Shown here: one piece after another, positions 16,556-25,600 of the stretch | Layout: every line of letters starts with the position of its first letter | Position numbering within the stretch: the stretch's first letter is position 1 | Assembly: GCF_900100695.1 (NCBI RefSeq) | Contig: NZ_FNCF01000006.1 | Location: 1 to 64,000 of the forward strand | From: Klenkia brasiliensis | GTDB taxonomy: Bacteria; Actinomycetota; Actinomycetes; Mycobacteriales; Geodermatophilaceae | Length of the DNA: 64,000 bases | Direction: 5' to 3' | The notes under the pieces: generated by a model | Database searches by the model: none | Told to the model about the DNA's origin: nothing | The model's input: only the letters and a program-made list of their open reading frames with translations | Position numbers and translations under genes: made by a program

Positions 16556-17305
16556 GTGCTCGTCCTGCTGCCGCCCTCGGAGACCAAGCACGCCGGAGGG
16601 TCGGGCGCGCCGCTGGACCTCGCCGCGCTGACCGCCGCCGACGAGCTGACCGCCACGCGGTCGCAGCTGGTCGACGCGTTGGTCGCGCTGGCCGACGACG
16701 TGCCGGCGTCCCGCACGGCGCTCGGGCTCTCGCCGACGCAGGACGACGAGGTCGAGCGCAACGCCGCACTGCGGACCGCGCCCACGATGCCGGCGGTGCA
16801 GCGCTACACCGGGGTGCTCTACGACGCCCTCGACGTCGGCACGCTCACGAAGGTGCAGCGGGCGAAGGCGGACGCGCGGCTGGCGGTGGGGTCGGCGCTG
16901 TTCGGCGTCGTCCGGGCCGGGGACCCGATCCCGGCCTACCGGCTGTCGGCCCACTCCCACCTGCCTGGCCTCCCCAACCTGCGGGCGGTGTGGAAGCCGG
17001 TGCTCGCGCCCGTGCTCGCCGCGACGGGGGGGCTCGTCGTCGACCTGCGGTCGGGCAGCTACCAGGCGCTGGCCCCGGTGCCGGGCGCGGTGACGGTCGA
17101 CGTGGTCAGCGAGCGCGCCGACGGGTCGCGCGCGGTCATCAGCCACTTCAACAAGGCGCACAAGGGCCGGGTCGCCCGGCTGCTGGTCACCAGCCGCGCC
17201 GAGCCCGGTGACGCCACGGCGCTGGTGGCGCTGCTGCGGCGCGGCGGGTTCCACGTGGAACGGGCCCGCGGCGGCACGGCGCTGACCCTCGTCGTCCCGG
17301 CCTGA
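16556..17305 (+). CDS. yaaA: Peroxide stress protein YaaA (DUF328)
   Basis: 249 residues from the GTG at 16556. Family landmarks are the N-terminal LLPPSETK, the middle YTGVLYDALD and SALFGVVRAGDPIPAYRLS, and the late ISHFNKAHKGRVARLL. In Escherichia coli YaaA lowers free iron and protects DNA during peroxide stress. It is 11 bases downstream of the ATPase. The 3' part contains a perfect parS-like 14-mer (17247-17260) that encodes part of GGFHVERA, which is a less conserved place in the protein. Confidence 0.9.
   Translation: MLVLLPPSETKHAGGSGAPLDLAALTAADELTATRSQLVDALVALADDVPASRTALGLSPTQDDEVERNAALRTAPTMPAVQRYTGVLYDALDVGTLTKVQRAKADARLAVGSALFGVVRAGDPIPAYRLSAHSHLPGLPNLRAVWKPVLAPVLAATGGLVVDLRSGSYQALAPVPGAVTVDVVSERADGSRAVISHFNKAHKGRVARLLVTSRAEPGDATALVALLRRGGFHVERARGGTALTLVVPA
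17247..17260. other. parS-like site GTTCCACGTGGAAC (copy 1)
   Basis: Exact 14-bp palindrome inside the 3' end of yaaA. Identical to copies 2 and 3. The sequence is a known variant of the ParB-binding parS site (canonical GTTTCACGTGAAAC; this C/G variant is found in pseudomonads). Confidence 0.6.
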
Positions 17306-17368
17306 GCTGTCGCAGATCGAGACAGCTGCCCGGGCGCGGACCGGGCGGGCTCGGGCCAGACTGGCGGC

Positions 17369-17689
17369 ATGATCTTCATCTGCGTCCGATTCCCGGTGAA
17401 GCCCGAGCACGCCGACCAGTGGCCCGAGATCTCGCGGGAGTTCACCGAGGCCACCCGTGCCGAGCCCGGCAACCTGTTCTTCGAGTGGGCCCGCAACGTC
17501 GAGGACCCCAACGAGTACATCGTCATCGAGGGCTTCCAGGACGACGCCGCCGAGGCGCACGTGACCGCCGACCACTTCAAGAAGGCCCAGGCGGAGCTGC
17601 CGCAGTACCTCGTGCGCACGCCGAAGGTCCGCAACATGCAGATCCCGGGCGAGCACTGGGACGACCTCGGCGAGTTCACCGTCTCCTGA
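17369..17689 (+). CDS. Antibiotic biosynthesis monooxygenase (ABM/YgiN-type) domain protein
   Basis: 106 residues, a single ferredoxin-like dimeric alpha-beta barrel. It begins MIFICVRFPVKPEHADQW, has EPGNLFFEWARN and EYIVIEGFQDDAA, and ends with HFKKAQAELPQYL; this is the pattern of YgiN quinol monooxygenases and related cofactor-free oxidoreductases. It acts in the cytoplasm on a quinone or polyphenol, or is an oxidative-stress-linked protein. CAGACT six bases before the ATG may serve as a leaderless -10. A strong bidirectional hairpin follows. Confidence 0.88.
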   Translation: MIFICVRFPVKPEHADQWPEISREFTEATRAEPGNLFFEWARNVEDPNEYIVIEGFQDDAAEAHVTADHFKKAQAELPQYLVRTPKVRNMQIPGEHWDDLGEFTVS

Positions 17690-17694
17690 CGCAC

Positions 17695-17728
17695 GCGTGC
17701 CCCCGACCCGGTCGGGTCGGGGGCACGC
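17695..17728. terminator. Bidirectional terminator hairpin
   Basis: Perfect 15-bp stem (17695-17709 with 17714-17728) and a GGTC loop, in the gap between the converging monooxygenase and alcohol dehydrogenase genes. Confidence 0.8.
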
Positions 17729-17737
17729 GGGGGTCCG

Positions 17738-18778
17738 TCAGAGCTTGGCGATGTCGATCACGAAGCGGTAGCGGACGTCGGAGGCGACGACCCGCTCGTA
17801 GGCCTCGTCGATCTGGTCGCCGCCGATGACCTCGATCTCGGCCCCCAGGCCGTGCTCGGCGCAGAAGTCCAGCATCTCCTGGGTCTCGCGGATGCCGCCG
17901 ATCTTCGACCCGGCCAGCGAGCGCCGGTTCTGGATGAGGGAGAACGCGGCCTCCTTCATCGGCTCCTCGGGGGCGCCGACCTCGACCAGCGTCCCGTTGA
18001 CCCGCAGCAGGCCCAGGTAGGCGTCCAGGTCGAGGGTGGCCGAGACGGTGTTGACGATCAGGTCGAACTGGCCGGCCAGCTGCTCGAAGGTCTCCGGGTC
18101 GCTGGTGGCGTAGTAGTGCTGGGCACCCAGGCGCAGGCCGTCCTCCTGCTTCTTCAGCGACTGCGACAGCACGGTGACCTCGGCGCCCAGGGCGGCGGCG
18201 ATCTTCACGCCCATGTGGCCGAGCCCGCCGAGGCCGACGATGGCGACCTTCTTGCCCGGGCCGGCACCCCAGTGCTTGAGCGGGGAGTACAGCGTGATGC
18301 CGGCGCACAGCAGCGGTGCGGCCGCGTCGAGCTCGATGCCCTCGGGGATGCCGAGCACGTAGTTCTCGTCCACGACGATCTGCTCGGAGTAGCCGCCGTC
18401 GGTGGGCTTGCCGTCCTGCATGCCGCCGTAGGTGCCGGTCTCGCCCTTGAGGCAGTACTGCTCCTCGCCGACCTTGCAGTTCTCGCACTCGCGGCAGGAG
18501 TCGACGAAGCAGCCGACGCCGACCCGGTCGCCCACCTTGTACTTGGTCACCTCGGAGCCGACCTCGGCGACGGTGCCGGCGATCTCGTGGCCGGGCACCA
18601 GCGGGTAGTTGGCGGCACCCCACTCGTCGCGGGCGGTGTGGATGTCGGAGTGGCAGATGCCGGCGTAGGCGATCTCGATGCGGACGTCGTGCGGACGGAC
18701 GTCCCGGCGCTCGATGGTGGTGCGCTCGAAGCTGCCACCGGCGCTGGCGGTGGCCCGGGCGGTCACGGTCGTGGGCAC
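17738..18778 (-). CDS. Zinc-dependent alcohol dehydrogenase (cinnamyl-alcohol dehydrogenase / YahK type)
   Basis: 346 residues. Catalytic zinc ligands are in GICHSDIH and PGHEIAG; the structural zinc cysteines are in [15 protein letters not shown]. The Rossmann motif [11 protein letters not shown] and the hallmark [17 protein letters not shown] identify the CAD/AdhC branch, NADP-dependent aldehyde reductases acting on a broad range of aldehydes. The GTG at 18778 has GAGGAG seven bases upstream on the minus strand. A palindrome-like operator lies about 70 bases further upstream. Transcribed towards the bidirectional terminator. Confidence 0.94.
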   Translation of the reverse strand: MPTTVTARATASAGGSFERTTIERRDVRPHDVRIEIAYAGICHSDIHTARDEWGAANYPLVPGHEIAGTVAEVGSEVTKYKVGDRVGVGCFVDSCRECENCKVGEEQYCLKGETGTYGGMQDGKPTDGGYSEQIVVDENYVLGIPEGIELDAAAPLLCAGITLYSPLKHWGAGPGKKVAIVGLGGLGHMGVKIAAALGAEVTVLSQSLKKQEDGLRLGAQHYYATSDPETFEQLAGQFDLIVNTVSATLDLDAYLGLLRVNGTLVEVGAPEEPMKEAAFSLIQNRRSLAGSKIGGIRETQEMLDFCAEHGLGAEIEVIGGDQIDEAYERVVASDVRYRFVIDIAKL

Positions 18779-18846
18779 AGGTGTCTCCTCGGATCGGGTT
18801 CGGGGGGGGTGCGCCGCAGAGCAGCGCCACCCACGCCTACCCATGC

Positions 18847-18862
18847 GCATTGCGCACAATGC
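18847..18862. promoter_or_regulatory. Inverted repeat GCATTG-CGCA-CAATGC upstream of the alcohol dehydrogenase
   Basis: Perfect 6-bp arms with a four-base spacer, 69-84 bases upstream of the dehydrogenase GTG and AT-richer than the surroundings, between two minus-strand genes. A likely repressor or activator site; the regulator is not evident nearby. Confidence 0.45.
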
Positions 18863-18876
18863 ATGTGGGACCGGGG

Positions 18877-19365
18877 TCACAGGTTCTTCTGCCACCACGC
18901 GACGTCGACCCAGCGCCCGAACTTGCGGCCCACCTCGCTGATCGTGGCCACGTGGGTGAAGCCGAAGGACCGGTGCAGCGCCTCGGACACCGGGTTGGGC
19001 TGCGCGACGACCGCGAGGACCCGGTGCACGTCCTCGCCGGCCAGCGCCTCGAGGAGCCTCGCGTAGAGGGCCCGGCCCAGGCCCTGCCCGGTGGCGTCGG
19101 GGGCGAGGTAGACGCTGGTCTCCACCGTGGCGTCGTAGGCCGGGCGGGGGCGGAACGGGCCGCTGGCGGCGAAGCCGACCACCGCGCCGTCCCGCTCGGC
19201 CACCAGCACCCGGTGCCGGCCGCCGGGGTGGGCGGCCAGCCATGCGGCGCGCTCGGCCTCGGTGGGGCGGTCCAGGTCGAAGGTGGCCACGGTGTGCTCG
19301 ACGTGGTGGCCGTAGACGGCGGTGATCGCGGGGACGTCGTCCGGGGTCGCGGGGCGCACGGTCAT
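18877..19365 (-). CDS. GNAT acetyltransferase, phosphinothricin acetyltransferase-like
   Basis: 162 residues. The N-terminus [30 protein letters not shown] and the pocket [25 protein letters not shown], plus [13 protein letters not shown], are those of the PAT/bar and YncA acetyltransferase branch. These acetylate phosphinothricin or methionine sulfoximine/sulfone analogues; here natural substrate is unknown. The C-terminal DVAWWQKNL is also family typical. It starts at ATG 19365 and is divergent from the amidase gene. Confidence 0.88.
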   Translation of the reverse strand: MTVRPATPDDVPAITAVYGHHVEHTVATFDLDRPTEAERAAWLAAHPGGRHRVLVAERDGAVVGFAASGPFRPRPAYDATVETSVYLAPDATGQGLGRALYARLLEALAGEDVHRVLAVVAQPNPVSEALHRSFGFTHVATISEVGRKFGRWVDVAWWQKNL

Positions 19366-19416
19366 CGGATCAGTCTGACCCCCGGAGATGCCTCACCGCT
19401 GAGGTACTTCTCGCGC

Positions 19417-19422
19417 TACGGT
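19417..19422 (+). promoter_or_regulatory. Leaderless -10 element of the amidase gene
   Basis: TACGGT lies six bases before the GTG at 19429. Confidence 0.5.
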
Positions 19423-19428
19423 CCCCGG

Positions 19429-20844
19429 GTGACCGACGAGCTGTGCACCCGCCCCGCCACCGAGCTGGCCGACCTCGTCCGCCGCCGGGAGGTCAGCGCC
19501 CGCGAGCTGCTCGAGGCGCACCTGGCCCGGATCGACCGGTTCGACGGCGGTGTCAACGCGATCGTCACCCGGGACGACGACGCCGCCCGGGCCGCCGCCG
19601 ACGAGGCCGACGCCCGGCTGGCCCGCGGCGAGGTGGTCGGCCCGCTGCACGGCGTCCCGGTCGCGCACAAGGACACCCACCAGACCGGCGGCATGCGGAC
19701 CACCTGGGGCTCGCCGCTGCACCGCGACACCGTGCCCGCCCGCGACGAGCTCGTCGTCGCCCGGCTGCGCGAGGCCGGGGCGGTCCGGGTCGGCAAGACC
19801 AACGTCCCGGAGTTCGCCGCCGGCTCGCACACCTTCAACACCCTCTTCGGTGCCACGCACAACCCCTACCGGCACGGCCTGTCCGCCGGTGGGTCCTCGG
19901 GCGGGGCCGCCGCCGCGCTGGCCGCCGGCTTCGTGCCGCTGGCCGAGGGCAGCGACATGGGCGGCTCGCTGCGCAACCCGGCCGCGTTCTGCAACGTCGT
20001 CGGGCTGCGGCCCACCCCCGGCCGGGTGCCCTCGCACCCCACGTCGATCGGCTGGTCGCAGCTGTCGGTGCAGGGCCCGATGGCGCGCACCGTCTCCGAC
20101 GTCGCCCTCGGCCTGTCCGTGCTGGCCGGACCCGACCCGCGGGTGCCCATCTCGCTGTCGGACCCGGGGTCGGCGTTCGCCGCGCCGCTGCCCACCGAGC
20201 TGACCGGGCTGCGCATCGCCTGGACGCCGGACCTCGGCGGCCGGGTTCCGGTCGACCCGGCGATCACCGAGGTGCTGACCGCACAGCTGCAGGTGTTCAG
20301 CGACCTCGGGGCCGTCGTCGAGGAGGACTGCCCCGATCTGACCGGCGCCGACGAGGCGTTCGGCACCCTGCGCGCGTGGCTGTTCGAGGCCTCCTTCGGC
20401 GACGCCGTCCGACGCTCGCCGGAGCTGGTCAAGGAGACGATCCGCTGGAACGCCGCGGTGGGTGCGTCCCTGACCGGCGCCGACGTCGGCCGGGCCGAGG
20501 TCGCGCACACGAAGCTGTACGAGCGCGTCGTCGAGTTCTTCACCCGCTACGACGTGCTGCTGGCCCCGGTCACCCAGGTGCTGCCCTTCCCCGTCGAGCA
20601 GGAGTACCCGACGTCGGTGGCGGGGGTGGAGTTCGAGGACTACCTGGGCTGGATGCGCTCCTGCACGCTGATCAGCGCCACCGGCTGCCCCGCGCTCAGC
20701 GTGCCCGGCGGGTTCACCCCCGACGGGCTGCCGGTGGGCCTGCAGATCATCGCCGCGCCGCGGGCCGACCGGCGGGTGCTCGAGGTGGGCCACGCGTTCG
20801 AGCAGGCCACCCGGTACGGGGAGCGCCGCCCGGTCCTGGGGTGA
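19429..20844 (+). CDS. Amidase (amidase signature family)
   Basis: 471 residues. The Ser-cisSer-Lys triad is visible: Lys in VAHKDTHQTGGM, the Gly/Ser-rich segment GGSSGGAAAALAAG, and the nucleophile region GSDMGGSLRNPAA. Hydrolyses an amide to acid and ammonia; substrate not predictable, though the family also includes aryl-acylamidases and GatA. No gatB or gatC is beside it, so it is not a glutaminyl-tRNA amidotransferase subunit. The GTG at 19429 is preferred over longer frames because a leaderless promoter fits and the protein starts at the family N-terminus. Confidence 0.92.
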   Translation: MTDELCTRPATELADLVRRREVSARELLEAHLARIDRFDGGVNAIVTRDDDAARAAADEADARLARGEVVGPLHGVPVAHKDTHQTGGMRTTWGSPLHRDTVPARDELVVARLREAGAVRVGKTNVPEFAAGSHTFNTLFGATHNPYRHGLSAGGSSGGAAAALAAGFVPLAEGSDMGGSLRNPAAFCNVVGLRPTPGRVPSHPTSIGWSQLSVQGPMARTVSDVALGLSVLAGPDPRVPISLSDPGSAFAAPLPTELTGLRIAWTPDLGGRVPVDPAITEVLTAQLQVFSDLGAVVEEDCPDLTGADEAFGTLRAWLFEASFGDAVRRSPELVKETIRWNAAVGASLTGADVGRAEVAHTKLYERVVEFFTRYDVLLAPVTQVLPFPVEQEYPTSVAGVEFEDYLGWMRSCTLISATGCPALSVPGGFTPDGLPVGLQIIAAPRADRRVLEVGHAFEQATRYGERRPVLG

Positions 20845-20854
20845 TTCCGGGCCC

Positions 20855-20948
20855 CAGCGTTGATCGGGGGAGTTGATCCAACTCCGTCCTGGTGCACGAG
20901 ATCTGGTGAACCAGGACGGACTTCGATCAACCTCCCTGATCAACGCTG
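20855..20948. repeat. 94-bp imperfect palindrome between amidase and glucosidase
   Basis: The whole element mirrors about AGATCT (20899-20904): 40 of 47 positions pair. Each arm holds CAGCGTTGATC, a purine-rich GGGAG block, a second TTGATC, TCCGTCCTGGT and CAC. It could fold into a very stable cruciform or RNA hairpin. It lies in a 123-bp gap between two plus-strand genes and may terminate the amidase transcript, but its size and internal TTGATC repeats suggest a mobile-type (REP/BIME-like) intergenic element. Confidence 0.7.
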
Positions 20949-20967
20949 ACGGCGCCGGGCAGGCAGG

Positions 20968-22632
20968 ATGGCGGCGGTGACCTCCCCGACCCCGCCGTGG
21001 TGGACCTCCGCCGTCGTCTACCAGGTCTACCCCCGCTCCTTCGCCGACTCCGACGGCGACGGGGTCGGCGACATCAACGGCATCCGCGGGAAGCTGGACC
21101 ACCTGGCCGACCTCGGCGTCGACGTCGTCTGGCTGTCCCCGGTCTACCGCTCGCCGCAGGACGACAACGGCTACGACATCAGCGACTACCGCGACGTCGA
21201 CCCGGTGTTCGGCACCCTGGCCGACCTGGACGCACTGGTCGCCGAGGCGCACGAGCGGGGCATCAAGGTCGTGATGGACCTGGTGGTCAACCACACCAGC
21301 GACGAGCACCCCTGGTTCGTGGAGAGCCGGTCGAGCACGACCAACCCCAAGCGCGACTGGTACTGGTGGCGCGACCCCCGCGACGGCGCGGAGCCCACCG
21401 GCTGGCGGTCCTTCTTCTCCGGCCCCGCCTGGGAGCTCGACGAGACCACCGGCCAGTACTACCTGCACCTGTTCAGCCGCAAGCAGCCCGACCTCAACTG
21501 GGAGAACCCCGAGGTCCGGGCGGCGGTGTACGAGATGATGCGCTGGTGGCTCGACCGCGGGGTCGACGGCTTCCGGATGGACGTCATCAACATGATCAGC
21601 AAGGACCCCGCCCTGCCGGAGGGCACCGACGGCTGGCTGTTCGGGCCGCGGCTGCACGAGTTCCTCGCCGAGATGCACCGCGAGGTCTTCGCCGGCCGGG
21701 ACGCCGACCTGATCACCGTCGGGGAGATGCCCGGCGTCACCGTCGACCAGGCCCGCGAGGTGACCGACCCCGCCCGTGCCGAGCTGGACATGGTGTTCCA
21801 GTTCGAGCACGTCGGCCTCGACCACGGCGACTCCAAGTGGGATGCCCGCCCGCTGCGGCTGACCGACCTCAAGGAGTCCTTCGGTCGCTGGCAGGCCGGG
21901 CTGGCCGACGTCGGCTGGAACTCCCTCTACTGGGACAACCACGACCAGCCGCGCGCGGTGTCCCGCTTCGGCGACGACTCGCCCCGGTACCGCCGCGACT
22001 CCGCCACCTGCCTGGCCACCCTGCTGCACGGCCACCGCGGGACGCCCTACGTCTACCAGGGGGAGGAGATCGGCATGGCCAACTCCACCTGGGGCGGCGT
22101 CCGCGACTTCCGGGACATCGAGACGCTCAACCACGTCGCCGAGGCCGTCGCCGGCGGGCAGGACCTCGACGAGGTGCTCGACGCGGTGCGCCCGGCCAGC
22201 CGGGACAACGCCCGCACCCCGGTGCAGTGGGACGCCTCCGCGCACGCCGGCTTCACCACCGGCGAGCCGTGGATCGCGGTCAACCCCGACCACGTCGAGT
22301 GGAACGTCGCCGCCCAGCGCGACGACCCGCACTCCGTGCTGGCCCACCACCGCGCGCTGATCGCGCTGCGGCACGCCAACCGGACCGTGCAGCTGGGGGC
22401 GTTCGCGATGCTGCTGCCCGACCACCAGGACGTCTACGCCTACACCCGGACGTCGGACGACGAGACCCTGCTCGTGGTGTGCAACGTGTCGGCCACCCCG
22501 CACGAGCTGGCCGGGCTGCTGCCCGAGGCGGTCGGCGCGGAGGTGGTGCTGAGCAACCGCGACCACCTGCCCGACCACGACCCCGCCGTCCTGGGCCCCT
22601 GGGACGCCCGCATCCTCCGCCTGCCCCGCTGA
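20968..22632 (+). CDS. Alpha-glucosidase / oligo-1,6-glucosidase, GH13
   Basis: 554 residues. The barrel and family residues are visible: nucleophile Asp205 in GFRMDVINM, acid/base Glu253 in TVGEMPG, and Asp326 in WDNHDQPR; MDLVVNHTS precedes the B domain. GFRMDVIN and the GDGVGDINGIRGKLDHL start fit GH13 oligo-1,6-glucosidase/sucrose-isomerase-like enzymes (subfamilies 17, 23, 30, 31). It hydrolyses alpha-glucosides such as isomaltose in the cytoplasm (no signal peptide). A weak GGCAGG precedes the ATG at 20968. It converges on the glutamate dehydrogenase gene with three bases between stops. Confidence 0.93.
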   Translation: MAAVTSPTPPWWTSAVVYQVYPRSFADSDGDGVGDINGIRGKLDHLADLGVDVVWLSPVYRSPQDDNGYDISDYRDVDPVFGTLADLDALVAEAHERGIKVVMDLVVNHTSDEHPWFVESRSSTTNPKRDWYWWRDPRDGAEPTGWRSFFSGPAWELDETTGQYYLHLFSRKQPDLNWENPEVRAAVYEMMRWWLDRGVDGFRMDVINMISKDPALPEGTDGWLFGPRLHEFLAEMHREVFAGRDADLITVGEMPGVTVDQAREVTDPARAELDMVFQFEHVGLDHGDSKWDARPLRLTDLKESFGRWQAGLADVGWNSLYWDNHDQPRAVSRFGDDSPRYRRDSATCLATLLHGHRGTPYVYQGEEIGMANSTWGGVRDFRDIETLNHVAEAVAGGQDLDEVLDAVRPASRDNARTPVQWDASAHAGFTTGEPWIAVNPDHVEWNVAAQRDDPHSVLAHHRALIALRHANRTVQLGAFAMLLPDHQDVYAYTRTSDDETLLVVCNVSATPHELAGLLPEAVGAEVVLSNRDHLPDHDPAVLGPWDARILRLPR

Positions 22633-22635
22633 GGC

Positions 22636-25600
22636 TCAGGCCCGGCGCAGCCCCCGCAGGGTGCGGACGGCGACCACAAGCTCGGCCAGCTCGTGCGACT
22701 CCCCGGCGGCCAGCTCGGCCAGCTGGGCGGCGGCCCGGCGCTGGCCGGTGTCCCAGCGGTCGGCCCAGCGGGTGACCAGGGCGCTCGGGTCGTCGTCGTC
22801 GCCCGAGCGCCCGCGCAGCACCTCGGTGGTCAGCGCGGCCTGCTCGGCGGTGAGGTCGTCGCGCAGCGCCGCCCGGGCCATCGCCGGCCAGCGCCGGTCG
22901 CGCGGCAGGCCGGTGATCAGCTCGCGCAGCGGCACCAGGTCCAGCCGGGCCGCGAGGGCCTCCCAGACCCGGCCGGCCAGCGGCACCGGCGCCCCGGTGA
23001 CCTCGGCGACGACGGCCAGGTCGAGGGCCCCCGGCAGCAGGGGGGCGACCGCCACCGCGGCGGCGAGGTCCGCGGGGACCCCGGCCGACCGGAGCCCGGC
23101 GGCGCGCTCGGCGTAGGCCTCCGCGTCGGCGCCGAGCAGCCACTCGGGCTGGCCGGCGACCACGGTGGCCACCGGCCCGGCGAACCGGGCGGTCAGCGTG
23201 GCGATCGACGGTGCGGGCTCGGCGGACAGCTCGGGCTGGCGCAGCAGCCAGCGGGTCGCCCGCTCGGCCAGCCGGGTGGCCTCGGTCCGCAGCTGCACCT
23301 GCACCGCGGCGGGCACCCGGTTGTCCAGCGGGCGGGCGGCGTCCCACAGCCGGTCGACGTCGAACACCGCGCGGGCCACCGCGTGCGCCCGCACCACGGC
23401 CACCAGGGGCGCGCCGGTCTCCTCGCCGAGCCGGAACAGCCCGGTCACCCCGGCGACGTTGACCGCCCGGTTGACCAGGGCGGTCGCGATGATCTCCCGG
23501 CGTAGCGGGTGCCGGTCGACCGCGTCGGGGAACCGCTCCCGCAGCGCCGCCGGCACGTAGTCGGTGAGCAGCCGGCCCAGCGCGGGGTCGTCGGGCAGCG
23601 TCGAGTGCAGCACCGCGTCGTCGGCCTCGAGCTTGGCGTAGGCCAGCAGCACCGAGAGCTCCGGCGAGGTGAGCGCCTGGCCGTCGCGGCGCCGCTCGGA
23701 CAGCGCCCGCCCGTCGGGGAGCGCCTCGACCGCGCGGTCCAGCCGGCCCGAGCGCTCCAGCGACCGCATGAACCGGGTGTGCGCGTCGAGCAGGCTGCGC
23801 GCGGACGTGACCTCGGCGGCCAGGGTGGCGTTCTGCGCGTAGTTGTCGGTGAGCACCTGGTCGGCGACCTCGGTGGTCATCGACGCCAGCAGCTGCGCGC
23901 GCTCGTCGGGGGACAGCTGGACCGCGTTGAGCGCGATCTTGATGTTGACCTCGTGGTCGGAGGTGTCCACGCCGGCGGAGTTGTCGATGGCGTCGGTGTT
24001 CACCCGCCCGCCGGCCAGGGCGTACTCCACCCGGCCGCGCTGGGTCAGGCCCAGGTTGCCGCCCTCGCCGACCACCCGGACCCGCAGCTGCTCGCCGTTG
24101 ACCCGCACCGCGTCGTTGGCCTTGTCCCCGACGTCGAGGTGGCTCTCGGTCGTCGCCTTCACGTAGGTGCCGATGCCGCCGTTGAACAGCAGGTCCACCG
24201 GGGCGAGCAGCACCGCGCGGACCAGCTCCGCCGGGGTCAGGTGCTCGACGCCCTCCGGCAGGCCGAGCGCGACCCGCATCGGCTCGCTGACCGGCACCGA
24301 CTTCGCCGTCCGCGGCCACACGCCGCCGCCGGCGCTGATCAGCCCCGGGTCGTAGTCGGCCCAGCTCGAGCGGGGGAGGGCGAACAGCCGCTGCCGCTCG
24401 GCGAAGCCGGTGGCGGCGTCGGGGGTGGGGTCGACGAACACGTGCCGGTGGTCGAAGGCGGCCACCAGCCGCAGGTGCTCCGACAGCAGCATGCCGTTGC
24501 CGAACACGTCGCCGCTCATGTCGCCGACGCCGACGACGGTGATCTCCTGGCTCTGGGTGTCGATGCCCAGCTCCCGGAAGTGCCGGGTGACCGACTCCCA
24601 GGCGCCGCGGGCGGTGATGCCCATGGCCTTGTGGTCGTAGCCGACCGACCCGCCCGAGGCGAAGGCGTCGCCCAGCCAGAACCCGCGCTCGACCGCGACC
24701 GAGTTGGCCAGGTCGGAGAAGGTCGCCGTCCCCTTGTCGGCCGCGACCACGAGGTAGGTGTCCACGGCGTCGTGCCGCACGACGCCCTCGGCGGGCACGA
24801 CCTCGCCGTCGACCAGGTCGTCGGTCAGCGAGAGCAGCGCGCCGATGAACAGCTGGTAGCAGGCCCGGCCCTCGGCCAGCCACGCATCGCGGTCGGCCGG
24901 CGGGCGCAGCAGCACGAACCCGCCCTTGGCACCGGTGGGCACGATGACGGTGTTCTTCACGGTCTGGGCCTTGACCAGGCCGAGGATCTCGGTGCGCAGG
25001 TCCTCGCGCCGGTCGCTCCAGCGCAGCCCGCCGCGCGCGACCGCGCCGAAGCGCAGGTGCACCCCGAGGACCCGGGGCGAGGACACCCACACCTCCCGGG
25101 CCGGGCGCGGCTCGGGCAGGTCGGGGACGGCGTGCGGGTCGAGCTTGATGGCCAGCGGCGTGCCGTCGGTGAAGGCGGTCGCGGTGTAGGCGGTGGTCCG
25201 CTGGGTGGCCCGGACGGCGGCCAACAGCGCGGTGAGCACCCGGTCGGCGTCCAGGGAGTCGACCGCGCCGATCCGCTGGGTCAGCCGGTCGACCAGCTCG
25301 CGCTGCTGCGCCTCGCGGTCGCCGTGCTGCCGCGGGTCGAACCGGACGGTGAACAGGTCGACGACGCCGGAGACGACGTCGGGGTGCCCGGCGAGCACGG
25401 ACTCCACGTAGCCGGCGGAGAAGGGCAGCCCGCCCTGCCGCAACCACTGCACGTAGGCCCGCACGACGGCGACCTGCTGCCAGGTCAGCCCGGCCACCAG
25501 CACCAGCGCGCCCAGGCCGTCGTCCTCGGCGTCGCCGCGCCAGACCGCGGTGATCGCGTCGGTGAACCGGCGGGGCAGGGAGTCCAGCGCCGGCAGGTCG

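Noticed and set aside
19429-20844. GatA subunit of a tRNA-dependent amidotransferase.
   Set aside because: No gatB or gatC next to it.
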